This document shows positions 1-8,970 of a DNA stretch of 64,000 nucleotides, one piece after another; position 1 is the stretch's first letter, and each line of letters opens with the position of its first letter. Source of the DNA: an uncultured Lachnospiraceae bacterium (GTDB taxonomy: Bacteria > Bacillota > Clostridia > Lachnospirales > Lachnospiraceae); contig CAJOID010000013.1 of assembly GCA_905234595.1 (NCBI GenBank), positions 1 through 64,000 of the forward strand. Reading direction: 5' to 3'. The position numbers were made by a program, and so were the translations under genes. The notes below the pieces were generated by a model. It had not been told where the DNA came from and ran no database searches. It saw only the letters and a program-made list of their open reading frames with translations.

Positions 1-2
1 AT

Positions 3-479
3 ATCCTTGATGAGCTTAAGGAGGAGTATGAAAGACTTTCGTCACTGGGCTATGAGGGTAAGATATCTGTTGACCTTGGAATAGTCAGCCATACTGATTA
101 TTATACAGGTATTGTATTCAAGGGCTACCTTTCAGAGGTCGGCAAGTACGTTCTCAACGGCGGCAGGTATGACGGCCTTGTGGGCTCGTTTGGCAGGGAC
201 TGCAATGCAGTAGGCTTCGGCGTTAATGTAGATGCAGTTGTAAGGCACCTTGCAAGGATAGGCAAGCGCTTCCCGCTGAGTTCCCCCGATGCTGTAGTTT
301 ACGGGCAGAAGGGGTATGTTGTCGAGGCCCTTTCCTTTGCAAAACGTCTTGCGGGTGACGGGCTCAAAGTAGAGAACTCACTGTTTGATACGCTTGATGA
401 AACTATCGAATATGCAAAGAGCAAGGGTATAAAAAGAGTTATAAGCGTCGGTGAAAAGGCCGAAGAGATAAATGTATAA
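3..479 (+). CDS. hisZ: ATP phosphoribosyltransferase regulatory subunit HisZ (HisRS-like), 3' part only; 5' end outside window
   Basis: Frame 3 reads [75 protein letters not shown], with the HisZ/HisRS-like YYTG(I/V)(I/V)FKG and GGRYD motifs; followed by a hisG start. Confidence 0.85.
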   Translation: MLDELKEEYERLSSLGYEGKISVDLGIVSHTDYYTGIVFKGYLSEVGKYVLNGGRYDGLVGSFGRDCNAVGFGVNVDAVVRHLARIGKRFPLSSPDAVVYGQKGYVVEALSFAKRLAGDGLKVENSLFDTLDETIEYAKSKGIKRVISVGEKAEEINV

Positions 480-492
480 AGGCGGAAACAAG

Positions 493-669
493 ATGAATAA
501 ACCACTGAGAATAGCCCTTACAAAGGGCAGGCTTGAAAAGGATACAGTAGGGCTTTTTGAAAAGATAGGCTTTGACTGCACGGCTGTAAGGGAAAAGGGC
601 AGAAAACTCATACTTCCCGTTGACGGCGGCAGGATAGAAAAGACCACTTTGGATAAAAATGGAATATAA
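493..669 (+). pseudogene. hisG: 5' fragment of short-form ATP phosphoribosyltransferase (HisG), truncated after about 50 codons
   Basis: [50 protein letters not shown] is a typical HisG N-terminus; homology stops near 645 and a stop follows at ~669. A full-length hisG lies at 23399-24040. Confidence 0.8.
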
Positions 670-1396
670 GAACGGCAGACTGCAATTAAATAACGTGACG
701 CTGGTCGCAATGACCAGCGTAAATGTATATGAGACCGTACAGGCCATGAAGTATTCGATGCGCGGTATCGATTTCGGCGATGCGGTCCTGATCTGTCATT
801 TCAGACCCATATATCTGCCGCGCAATATCAGATATGATCATACGGGCAAGCTGCGTAACATTGATGATTTCAACTATAAGATGCTCTATGAACTCGGAGA
901 TCATATCCATACCGATTACGCGATGATAGTCCATTATGACGGGTTTATAGTTCATCCGGAGTGCTTCAGGGATGAATTCCTTGATTATGATTACATAGGT
1001 GCTCCGTGGCCCGACCCACATGATGACTTCACTTACAGGGATATAAACGGCACTCTCAGAAGAGTCGGCAATTCGGTCGGATTCAGGTCAAAGAGACTGA
1101 TAGATTTCCCGAAGGCTGCGGGACTTCCGTTTGAAGCAGATCACGGATACTTTCATGAAGACGGATTTCTGTGTGTGAAGAACCGGCATCTGGTCGAAGA
1201 AGCCGGAATGACGATCGCTCCGATGGAAGTTGCGAAGTATTTCTCTCATGAGACCATGATCCCCGAGATAGAAGGTATCACACCGTTTGCCTTTCACAAA
1301 TGGGCCGGAACCAATGCGGGATACCCCAGATTTAAGGGCAAACCCGTTATCCTCAGACGTATTGAGAAAAAACTGTTTGGAGGTCAACCGAAATGA
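659..1396 (+). CDS. DUF5672-like glycosyltransferase
   Basis: [35 protein letters not shown]...DYIGAPWP...[12 protein letters not shown]...[10 protein letters not shown] pattern; first gene of a glycosyltransferase cluster. Confidence 0.7.
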   Translation: MEYKNGRLQLNNVTLVAMTSVNVYETVQAMKYSMRGIDFGDAVLICHFRPIYLPRNIRYDHTGKLRNIDDFNYKMLYELGDHIHTDYAMIVHYDGFIVHPECFRDEFLDYDYIGAPWPDPHDDFTYRDINGTLRRVGNSVGFRSKRLIDFPKAAGLPFEADHGYFHEDGFLCVKNRHLVEEAGMTIAPMEVAKYFSHETMIPEIEGITPFAFHKWAGTNAGYPRFKGKPVILRRIEKKLFGGQPK

Positions 1397-2259
1397 TCTA
1401 TGATTGTTTTCAGTTTTTCAATGAACTGGATATCCTGAAACTGCGGATGAACGTGATGAATGATATTGCCGACAGATTCGTGATCAGTGAATCTACCGTT
1501 ACTTTCTCCGGAGATCCCAAGAAACTGTATTATGCCGAGAATAAGCGCAGATTCTCGGAATTTGAGGGAAAGATAATCCATAACGTGGTCGATGACACGC
1601 CCATGGATTGTACCCCCTTCGTGAGAGATTCCCACCAGAAGTGCGCTGTGGCACGCGGGCTTGAGGGCGCGAAGCCGGATGATATCGTGATCTTCTCAGA
1701 TGTGGATGAGATACCCAATCCCGAAGCGGTAAAGCGTGTTCTTGCAGACTTTGATCCGACTAAGATATATGCGCTGGCTCAGAGGAATTTCTATGTGTAT
1801 GTGGATATGGAAGAGAAGTCCGGGAATCTGCTCTCGATCACAGGCGAATTCCCCGGCGTGGAAGGCCCTGACCGCAGATGGCTCGGGACCAAGATCTGTG
1901 CATACTCCATGCTTGAGAAATATACTACGGAGCAGCTGCGTGACAGGGAACAGCAGTCGATCATGATCAGGGTTCCCGATGGCGGATGGCATTTCTCATA
2001 TATGGGCGGAGAAAAGAAAAGATCGGCAGCCAGCCGTGCCAGATACAAGATCAGATCCGCTGCACACCAGGAGTATAATAAACGCCGTGTTCTCTGGAGC
2101 GTGGGCAGGAATATCAAATCCCACAGTGATATCCTGGGACGTGATGCGGATTTTCAGATAGTTCCCATAGATGACAGCTATCCTGAATATCTGAGAACTC
2201 ACCTTAAGGAATTTAAGCATCTGGTCTATCCGAAGCACGGGCTTAAGTTCATGTTCTGA
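1393..2259 (+). CDS. Glycosyltransferase family 17-like protein (MGAT3-like)
   Basis: [40 protein letters not shown]...DIVIFSDVDEIPNPEA is a typical GT17 pattern with a DVDE motif; ATGA overlap with the upstream gene. Confidence 0.8.
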   Translation: MIYDCFQFFNELDILKLRMNVMNDIADRFVISESTVTFSGDPKKLYYAENKRRFSEFEGKIIHNVVDDTPMDCTPFVRDSHQKCAVARGLEGAKPDDIVIFSDVDEIPNPEAVKRVLADFDPTKIYALAQRNFYVYVDMEEKSGNLLSITGEFPGVEGPDRRWLGTKICAYSMLEKYTTEQLRDREQQSIMIRVPDGGWHFSYMGGEKKRSAASRARYKIRSAAHQEYNKRRVLWSVGRNIKSHSDILGRDADFQIVPIDDSYPEYLRTHLKEFKHLVYPKHGLKFMF

Positions 2260-2278
2260 ATACGATACGGAGACATAA

Positions 2279-3223
2279 GTGGCCAAAGTTTCGATATGCA
2301 TACCGGCGTACAGGGATGCACGCGGTGTGGAAAGATTACTTAAATCAATATCAGGATCGGATTACCGGGATATCGAGGTCATCATTACCGATGATACTCC
2401 CGACACTTCCGTCGCAGAGGTTGCGGACAGATTTAAGGACAGTTTTGATCTGACCTATCATCATAACGCCGAACCACTGGGGCCTGCCGGCAACTGGAAC
2501 AGATCGATCGACATGTCGTCGGGAGAGTATATCAAGATCATGCATCAGGATGACTGGTTTACCTATCCTGATTCACTGAGCAGATATGTAAGGATGCTTG
2601 ATGAACATCCGGAGGCCGTACTTGCATACTCCGGGTCCAGACAGGTCACTGTGACGGATGCGGAGGATCAGGACGGATCACCGGCAGAATACTATGACAG
2701 GTGCATATCCGATGAGCATCGCAAGCTCATAGAAGATGACTGGCGCGGTATCTATGTCGGGCAGTATATCGGTGCTCCTTCCGCCACTATATACAGAAGG
2801 TCGGATCTCAGATTTGATCCCGCGCTCAAGTGGCTCATAGATGCCGATTTCTATATGGGACTGCTGCAAAACGGCGGTCAGATGGTATGCTCATGTGACC
2901 CGCTGGTAAGCATAGGTATCAGCTCCGGACAGATGACCAACGACTGTGCGGACAGTAAAGAAGTGAATCTGAGAGAGTATAAACACGTATTCCGTAAGTT
3001 TGATCTCGGCGGGAGCGAAGCATGCAGGTATAAGCTGGCCGATATATGCGTGAGCTTCAGAGGCAGATACAGCGATATATCGGATTGCGGTATCACCAGA
3101 CAGGAATATGCAAAAGTTCTTAAGCCCTACAGACGCGATCTGAGAGCATTCTACTTCGATCTGATACTCAGGAAACTTCATATCAGAAAGAGCGATCATT
3201 CATCGGTTGAGAGATTTGCATGA
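2279..3223 (+). CDS. Glycosyltransferase family 2
   Basis: VSICIPAYRDARGVERLLKSISGSDYRDIEVIITDDTPDTS...MHQDDWFTYPDSL GT-A fold motifs. Confidence 0.85.
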   Translation: MAKVSICIPAYRDARGVERLLKSISGSDYRDIEVIITDDTPDTSVAEVADRFKDSFDLTYHHNAEPLGPAGNWNRSIDMSSGEYIKIMHQDDWFTYPDSLSRYVRMLDEHPEAVLAYSGSRQVTVTDAEDQDGSPAEYYDRCISDEHRKLIEDDWRGIYVGQYIGAPSATIYRRSDLRFDPALKWLIDADFYMGLLQNGGQMVCSCDPLVSIGISSGQMTNDCADSKEVNLREYKHVFRKFDLGGSEACRYKLADICVSFRGRYSDISDCGITRQEYAKVLKPYRRDLRAFYFDLILRKLHIRKSDHSSVERFA

Positions 3224-5487
3224 CGGAAAATAAGATCACGGACAGATTAATGTCTGCTTATAACAGAATATATACTCCTGCAGTTCGTGAGATCGGGCGT
3301 GTATTCTTTTACATCGCCCTTTTTTGCGAGGTTGTGATCTTTGTGCTTGACAGGGCAGACTGGATCAATCCGTACCAGAGTATGATGTTCAGGGTCACTT
3401 TTGTTTTGTTCCTGATCAAGTGCCTGTGTACCGGATATACCCCGAGGGAATTTGTATTTATAATACTTACCGCAGTGTTATGTGTAGTTGCATACTCCTT
3501 CAGCATCAAGGATGAGATCATACGCGCGATGGTCTTCATCGTAGCGATGAAGGATATGGATGTTAAGCGGACTCTTAAGTTCAATTATATTCAGACCATG
3601 GCCGGGATGCTGATACTTACGCTGCTCGCCGTATTCGGAGTGATGGGAGAGGTGGTATCTCCTTTCGGATACCGTGAGAAATCCGATATGTTCATGCTGT
3701 CACTCGGACTCGGCAGCTCCAACACTCTGGGCATACAGATATGGCTTTTCGTGGCCCTGGGCATATACCTGTTCCATGAGAGAATGGACAGGATGGGATA
3801 TGCTCTGATCGCCGTACTCGGGATAGCCGTATATTTCATGACTCATTGTAAGACTGCCGTGCTCATGATCTTTTTCAGTGCATTTGCCGGATTTATGTTT
3901 AAGCAGTTCCCCGTGCTGGCCCGGAAGAAATGGGTGTATGTGCTCGGCGGGCTGATCACCCTCGCGTGTGTGGCATTCTCGGTATATGCGGCTGCCGTAT
4001 CCACATGGTGGGACGACCAGTCCGAACTCCAGCGTAAGCTCAATATCATCACTACCGGCAGGATCATGTCCATTTATCCCTTTGAAAACGGCGGAGGAGT
4101 ACTGAAAAACTGGCGTCTCTTCTCGGCACCGGATTTTGACAGATACTTTGATATGGGGCTGGTCAGGCTGTTCTGGTGGTACGGTATCATCCCGGGGGCG
4201 CTTGCCATAGCGGCCGTACTCATCCTCTATGTATATCAGTACAGACGCAGGGATCATGCAGGTTTTGTTCTGACTCTGTCCGTGATCATGTTCTCTGTAC
4301 TCGAGGCTCATTTTATCTCACCTTTTATAGCCAGAGCTTACGTTCTTTTTCTGATCGGAGGAGCATGGTACCGCATACTCGCATCTAAGCGCAGTGATGC
4401 GCGGCACATTGCTTTCTATATCGGTTCCCTGCACAAAGGAGGCGCCGAGAGAGTATTCGTTAATCTGGCTTCGTATTTCCTGTCGGAAGATTACAAAGTG
4501 ACCATGATCACTCAATATAAGCTGGAGGATGAATATGAGCTGCCTGCAGGTGCTGACAGAGTGATCTCCGATCTGTCGGAATCCGAATGCCGCGGCAGAG
4601 TCTATAACTTCTGCGCCAGGATAATGAAACTCCACAGAGTACTCAGGCAGACGGATGCGGATCTGCTCATGACCACTGCGGGTAAGTCCAATTTCATGGC
4701 GATAGCATGTGCGGCATTTCTGCCTACACGTGTGGTCGTGTCTGTTGTGGCCGATCCTCCTCTGGAGTATCCCACACATATCATGAGGTTTCTGCTTCAG
4801 ACCATGTTCGGCGAAGCCGACGGCATAATCATGCAGACTCACAGACAGTTATCATGTCTGCGAAAGGGCCTTCAGCGCGTGTCAGTGATACTTCCGAACT
4901 CCATAAGCTGTGAATTTGTAAGAGAACGCTTTGCGGGCGAGCGTACACGAAATATCTATATGGTCGGCCGTATGGATGATAACAAGAATCAGGCGATGGC
5001 CGTAAACGCTTTTGCACAGGCTGCCGGGACCAGGTCCGGATTCAGGCTTATAATATGCGGAGACGGTCCTCTTCGTGATGAACTTGAAGATATTGCTTCT
5101 CAATCCGGCGCAGGTGACCGTATCGAATTTGCCGGGATGGTCTCCGATGTTCCCGACAGGCTGTATGATGCATATGCATTTGTACTGACTTCGGACACGG
5201 AAGGAATGCCGAATACTCTGCTCGAAGCCATGAGCCTGGGAGTAGCCTGTATATCAACGGATTGTCCGTGCGGCGGCCCTGCGGAAGTCATAAAAGACGG
5301 TGAGAACGGTATTCTGGTACACGTGAGGGATACGGAAGCACTTAAACTTGCACTTGAGCGTCTGATGGATGATCCGGGATATGCCGAAGGGCTGGGCCGT
5401 GCAGCGTATGATTCGATGCTGGATCACAGGCCCGCAACCGTAAATGCGAAATGGCGGTCATATTACGAATCCGTCATGGACCGATGA
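3220..5487 (+). CDS. Fusion: polytopic O-antigen-ligase/Wzy-like N-terminus plus GT4 glycosyltransferase C-terminus
   Basis: About ten hydrophobic segments in residues 1-390, then a GT4 domain (IAFYIGSLHKGGAERVFVNLASYF...EGMPNTLLEAMSLGVACISTDCPCGGPAEVI). Confidence 0.75.
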   Translation: MTENKITDRLMSAYNRIYTPAVREIGRVFFYIALFCEVVIFVLDRADWINPYQSMMFRVTFVLFLIKCLCTGYTPREFVFIILTAVLCVVAYSFSIKDEIIRAMVFIVAMKDMDVKRTLKFNYIQTMAGMLILTLLAVFGVMGEVVSPFGYREKSDMFMLSLGLGSSNTLGIQIWLFVALGIYLFHERMDRMGYALIAVLGIAVYFMTHCKTAVLMIFFSAFAGFMFKQFPVLARKKWVYVLGGLITLACVAFSVYAAAVSTWWDDQSELQRKLNIITTGRIMSIYPFENGGGVLKNWRLFSAPDFDRYFDMGLVRLFWWYGIIPGALAIAAVLILYVYQYRRRDHAGFVLTLSVIMFSVLEAHFISPFIARAYVLFLIGGAWYRILASKRSDARHIAFYIGSLHKGGAERVFVNLASYFLSEDYKVTMITQYKLEDEYELPAGADRVISDLSESECRGRVYNFCARIMKLHRVLRQTDADLLMTTAGKSNFMAIACAAFLPTRVVVSVVADPPLEYPTHIMRFLLQTMFGEADGIIMQTHRQLSCLRKGLQRVSVILPNSISCEFVRERFAGERTRNIYMVGRMDDNKNQAMAVNAFAQAAGTRSGFRLIICGDGPLRDELEDIASQSGAGDRIEFAGMVSDVPDRLYDAYAFVLTSDTEGMPNTLLEAMSLGVACISTDCPCGGPAEVIKDGENGILVHVRDTEALKLALERLMDDPGYAEGLGRAAYDSMLDHRPATVNAKWRSYYESVMDR

Positions 5488-5509
5488 AAACCGTTTATTC
5501 ATGCAGTTG

Positions 5510-5550
5510 AAAGCTTAAGAGAATCTTCATAATTGTCTTAAGCTTTTCTT
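5510..5550 (+). terminator. Intrinsic terminator after the glycosyltransferase cluster
   Basis: AAAGCTTAAGA...TCTTAAGCTTTT inverted repeat followed by a T-rich stretch. Confidence 0.65.
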
Positions 5551-5611
5551 TATATTCAAATGTTTTAATGTCTAATGTGAGGACCGGTGCGAGCGGTCCG
5601 GGAAGGGTGCT

Positions 5612-6316
5612 ATGTCAAATATACTGGTTTGCGATGATGATAAGACCATAGTGGATGCCATAGAGATCTATCTGACACAGGAGGGATACAACGTATTCAA
5701 AGCGTATGACGGCGAGCAGGCGATCCGGGTGCTAGATGAACAGGATATCAGGCTGCTGATAATCGACATCATGATGCCGAAGCTGGACGGGATACATGCG
5801 ACTCTTAAGATCAGAGAGAAGTATTCGATCCCGATAATCATCCTCAGTGCCAAGTCGGAAGACGCAGATAAGATCCTGGGGCTTAACATCGGAGCAGATG
5901 ACTATGTGACCAAGCCTTTCAATCCTCTGGAACTGGTAGCGAGAGTCAAATCCGCACTCAGGAGATATACATCTCTGGGCAGTATCACCGGCGAAGGATC
6001 ATCAAATATCTACACTACCGGAAGTCTTGTGATCAACGACGATACCAAGCAGGTATATGTGGATGAGGATGAAGTCAAGCTGACTCCCATAGAGTTTAAC
6101 ATCTTAAAACTCCTGGTCAGCAATGCCGGTAAGGTGTTCTCGTCCGATCAGATCTACGAGAATATCTGGAATGAGGAGGCATACGGCTCGGATAATATCG
6201 TGGCCGTACACATCAGGCATATCAGGGAAAAGATCGAAATAGACCCGAAAAACCCCAGATACATCAAAGTTGTATGGGGGATAGGCTACAAAGCCGAGAA
6301 ATATGAGGGGAGCTAA
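5612..6316 (+). CDS. OmpR/PhoB-family response regulator
   Basis: MSNILVCDDDKTIVDAIEIYLTQEGY...IIDIMMPKLDGI...KPFNPLELVARV plus winged-helix C-terminus. Confidence 0.95.
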   Translation: MSNILVCDDDKTIVDAIEIYLTQEGYNVFKAYDGEQAIRVLDEQDIRLLIIDIMMPKLDGIHATLKIREKYSIPIIILSAKSEDADKILGLNIGADDYVTKPFNPLELVARVKSALRRYTSLGSITGEGSSNIYTTGSLVINDDTKQVYVDEDEVKLTPIEFNILKLLVSNAGKVFSSDQIYENIWNEEAYGSDNIVAVHIRHIREKIEIDPKNPRYIKVVWGIGYKAEKYEGS

Positions 6317-8795
6317 GATGTCTAATAAAAAGAAAAAGCACAATACCGTTATTTCGAAATTCCTGCAGCATGTACTTATTACCGTGGCAGCCGTTATGCT
6401 GCTCATGTACGTGGCAAGTTCCATTGTAGTGGTCAGTTCATATGACAAGAATGAGATATACCACTTAAGTACCGGTGATCAGGGACGTGCATATGAGGAT
6501 TCGGTATTTTTTAATACTGTTCTCGGCAAGGAAACAGAGGGACTGCTCAAATATGTGACGATCCGGACCCAGATGGAAACCGACGGGGCTTATGATCCCG
6601 ATAAGATCATAGATGTGACCACCTACAATGCGAGACAGGAGAACGGATACAGTGACACAGGCAATGTTACTGCGCAGTATCATCTCGGGGATCTGCTCAA
6701 GTGGACTAAATACGGTTTCGAATACAAGGATGTGGAAGTAAGGACCGATACCGTATCAAGTAATTATCTGAACAAAAACGTATATGATTCACCGGATGGT
6801 GGGGAGACAGCCGATCTCTACGGCACGGATTATAACGATACATATTCCATGCTCATCAACCGGTATAATACCGCTGACGGTCATGTGATCGAAGAACTTG
6901 CGGATAACTGGAACGATTATTATATGCTGACCGGCATGATCCAGTCCTGCTCCGAAGATCTGTACTATAACTATACGGATTACTTAAAGTTAAGCGATTA
7001 TTATAATGCACTTAATTCCAATATCAGATACTGGATCATCATGGGGGATGGTGCGGACAGTACGGTCTATACCAATACTGCGCTGAAAGCCGCTGATGAA
7101 GCCAAAGTGGCATCCGCATTCAAGGCTTACGGCAGATACATAAGCTATGATGTCGACCGGATGGTCTATGACACCAATACCGCCATAAATGAATCCGCGT
7201 TTAATTCATTGATATCCAGATACAGATATGCATATCCGGATGACTGCAGGATATACATAGGAGTGGATATGACGATGCCCGCGGATGATGCCGTGAGATC
7301 AGCCAGATCAGGCTTCGTATCCACATATCTGCCTGATACGGATATCACCTTCGGGATCATTGCCCTGTGTATCATAGGATATCTGATACTGCTTGTGATA
7401 TGCACGATACGTGAAGGCGTTGAACGTAACGAAGACGGCACCAAAACCATCAGATTTACCGACTTTGACAATACCCCGATAGAACTCTGGCTTATCATAT
7501 TTGCGGTTATTCTGGTACTGTTTATCGGAATCCCGGCTGCTATTGCATCAACATATTTTGACAGCTTCAGGTACGAAGCGATGAGTATCCTGAAGGATAT
7601 ATATGTCTATGTCATATTCGGTGTGGTAGTATTCATTTTCGATGTACTGATGCTCTGGCTGTATTACTCTCTGGTCAGACGTATCAGAGGCCGCCATATC
7701 TGGAAGCAGAGTTTCCTGTATAAAGTCCTGAATGCCATAGGACAGGGCGCGGTCAAGGTATACGACAACGGGAATCTGCTGCTCAGGAGTGTGGTTCCTT
7801 ATGCAGGACTTCTGCTGCTCAATCTGTTCCTGATAGTCATGACTGCTGTTTCGGATGATAATCTCGTACAGTTTATGCTCATAGCCGTGCTCATAGTGAT
7901 CGATGCTCTGGCAGGGGTATTTATCTACAAGCAGGTAAAAGACCGTGATCAGATCATGTCCGGCATGAAGAGGATCATATCCGGCGATCTGTCATACAAA
8001 GCGGATGTAAGTGCAGTCCATGGCGATAACAGGGAACTCGGGATATGTGTCAATTCAATAGGTGAGTCGGTACGCAATGCGGTAGAACAGAGCATGAAGG
8101 ATGAGCGTATGAAGACCGAGCTGCTCGCAAACGTCAGCCATGATATACGTACTCCTCTGACCAGCATCATCAACTATGTGGACCTGATCAAGCGTGAGAA
8201 CATAGATGACATGAAGATCGCAAGCTATGTGGATATTCTGGATGAGAAATCACAGCGTCTCAAGACTCTGACAGATGACCTGATCGAAGCCAGCAAAGTT
8301 TCAAGCGGAAATGTGGAGCTTGAACTCATGAAGATGAATCTGCCCGAGATGGTAACACAGGCTCTCGCCGAGTTCGATGAGAGACTGGCTGAGAAAAACC
8401 TGTCGGTTGTAACAAATACGGAGAATCTGACCATACCTTCGATGATGGCTGACGGTAAGAGCTTATGGAGAGTCATGGAGAATCTGCTGAGTAACGTATG
8501 CAAGTACGCTATGCCGGGCACGAGAGTATTCGTAGATATGTTTAATCGTGATGGCGGTGATACCGGTATGGATATAAGTCTCAGGATCACCAATACATCC
8601 GAGATACCGCTTCCGTCAGATCTCACCGAACTGACAGAGCGCTTCAGCAGAGGCGATACGGCACGCACGACAGAAGGCTCGGGTCTGGGGCTCTCCATCG
8701 CCAAGTCACTCACGGAATTGATGGGCGGCACGTTCCGTCTGTTCTCCGAAGCTGACCTGTTCAAGGCAGAGATCACGTTTAAAGCAGTTCAGTAA
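6303..8795 (+). CDS. Membrane sensor histidine kinase
   Basis: N-terminal TM, large extracytoplasmic region, further TMs, HAMP-like region, HisKA (ELLANVSHDIRTPLTSIINYVDLI) and HATPase (GSGLGLSIAKSL); overlaps the response regulator gene. Confidence 0.92.
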   Translation: MRGAKMSNKKKKHNTVISKFLQHVLITVAAVMLLMYVASSIVVVSSYDKNEIYHLSTGDQGRAYEDSVFFNTVLGKETEGLLKYVTIRTQMETDGAYDPDKIIDVTTYNARQENGYSDTGNVTAQYHLGDLLKWTKYGFEYKDVEVRTDTVSSNYLNKNVYDSPDGGETADLYGTDYNDTYSMLINRYNTADGHVIEELADNWNDYYMLTGMIQSCSEDLYYNYTDYLKLSDYYNALNSNIRYWIIMGDGADSTVYTNTALKAADEAKVASAFKAYGRYISYDVDRMVYDTNTAINESAFNSLISRYRYAYPDDCRIYIGVDMTMPADDAVRSARSGFVSTYLPDTDITFGIIALCIIGYLILLVICTIREGVERNEDGTKTIRFTDFDNTPIELWLIIFAVILVLFIGIPAAIASTYFDSFRYEAMSILKDIYVYVIFGVVVFIFDVLMLWLYYSLVRRIRGRHIWKQSFLYKVLNAIGQGAVKVYDNGNLLLRSVVPYAGLLLLNLFLIVMTAVSDDNLVQFMLIAVLIVIDALAGVFIYKQVKDRDQIMSGMKRIISGDLSYKADVSAVHGDNRELGICVNSIGESVRNAVEQSMKDERMKTELLANVSHDIRTPLTSIINYVDLIKRENIDDMKIASYVDILDEKSQRLKTLTDDLIEASKVSSGNVELELMKMNLPEMVTQALAEFDERLAEKNLSVVTNTENLTIPSMMADGKSLWRVMENLLSNVCKYAMPGTRVFVDMFNRDGGDTGMDISLRITNTSEIPLPSDLTELTERFSRGDTARTTEGSGLGLSIAKSLTELMGGTFRLFSEADLFKAEITFKAVQ

Positions 8796-8806
8796 AACTG
8801 AAAAAC

Positions 8807-8963
8807 GGCCGGTGCAACTATATATCCACAAGCAGGTGCTTAGCAGCCCGTCGTTACTTGGCGAGGTATTTCACGAGCCTAGTAACGTGACGAGGCAATC
8901 AAGCAGCCGGACGTAAAGAACACGTCCAAGCGTGCCTGCGGTGGATGTATAGTTGCACCGGCC
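8807..8963. repeat. Structured intergenic element, copy 1 (23-nt terminal inverted arms, conserved 70-nt core)
   Basis: 5' arm ggccggtgcaactatatatccac (8807-8829) and 3' arm gtggatgtatagttgcaccggcc (8941-8963) are complementary; core 8830-8899 is identical to the reverse complement of 14716-14785. Confidence 0.85.
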
Positions 8964-8970
8964 TAACTTT

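Noticed and set aside
3700-4311. 203-aa - strand ORF inside the Wzy-GT4 fusion
   Set aside because: Antisense to the long membrane protein ORF, no independent support.
5612-8795. Two-component system as a VanRS-type antibiotic resistance locus
   Set aside because: No van ligase or other resistance genes adjacent; kinase sensor domain is unrelated in appearance.
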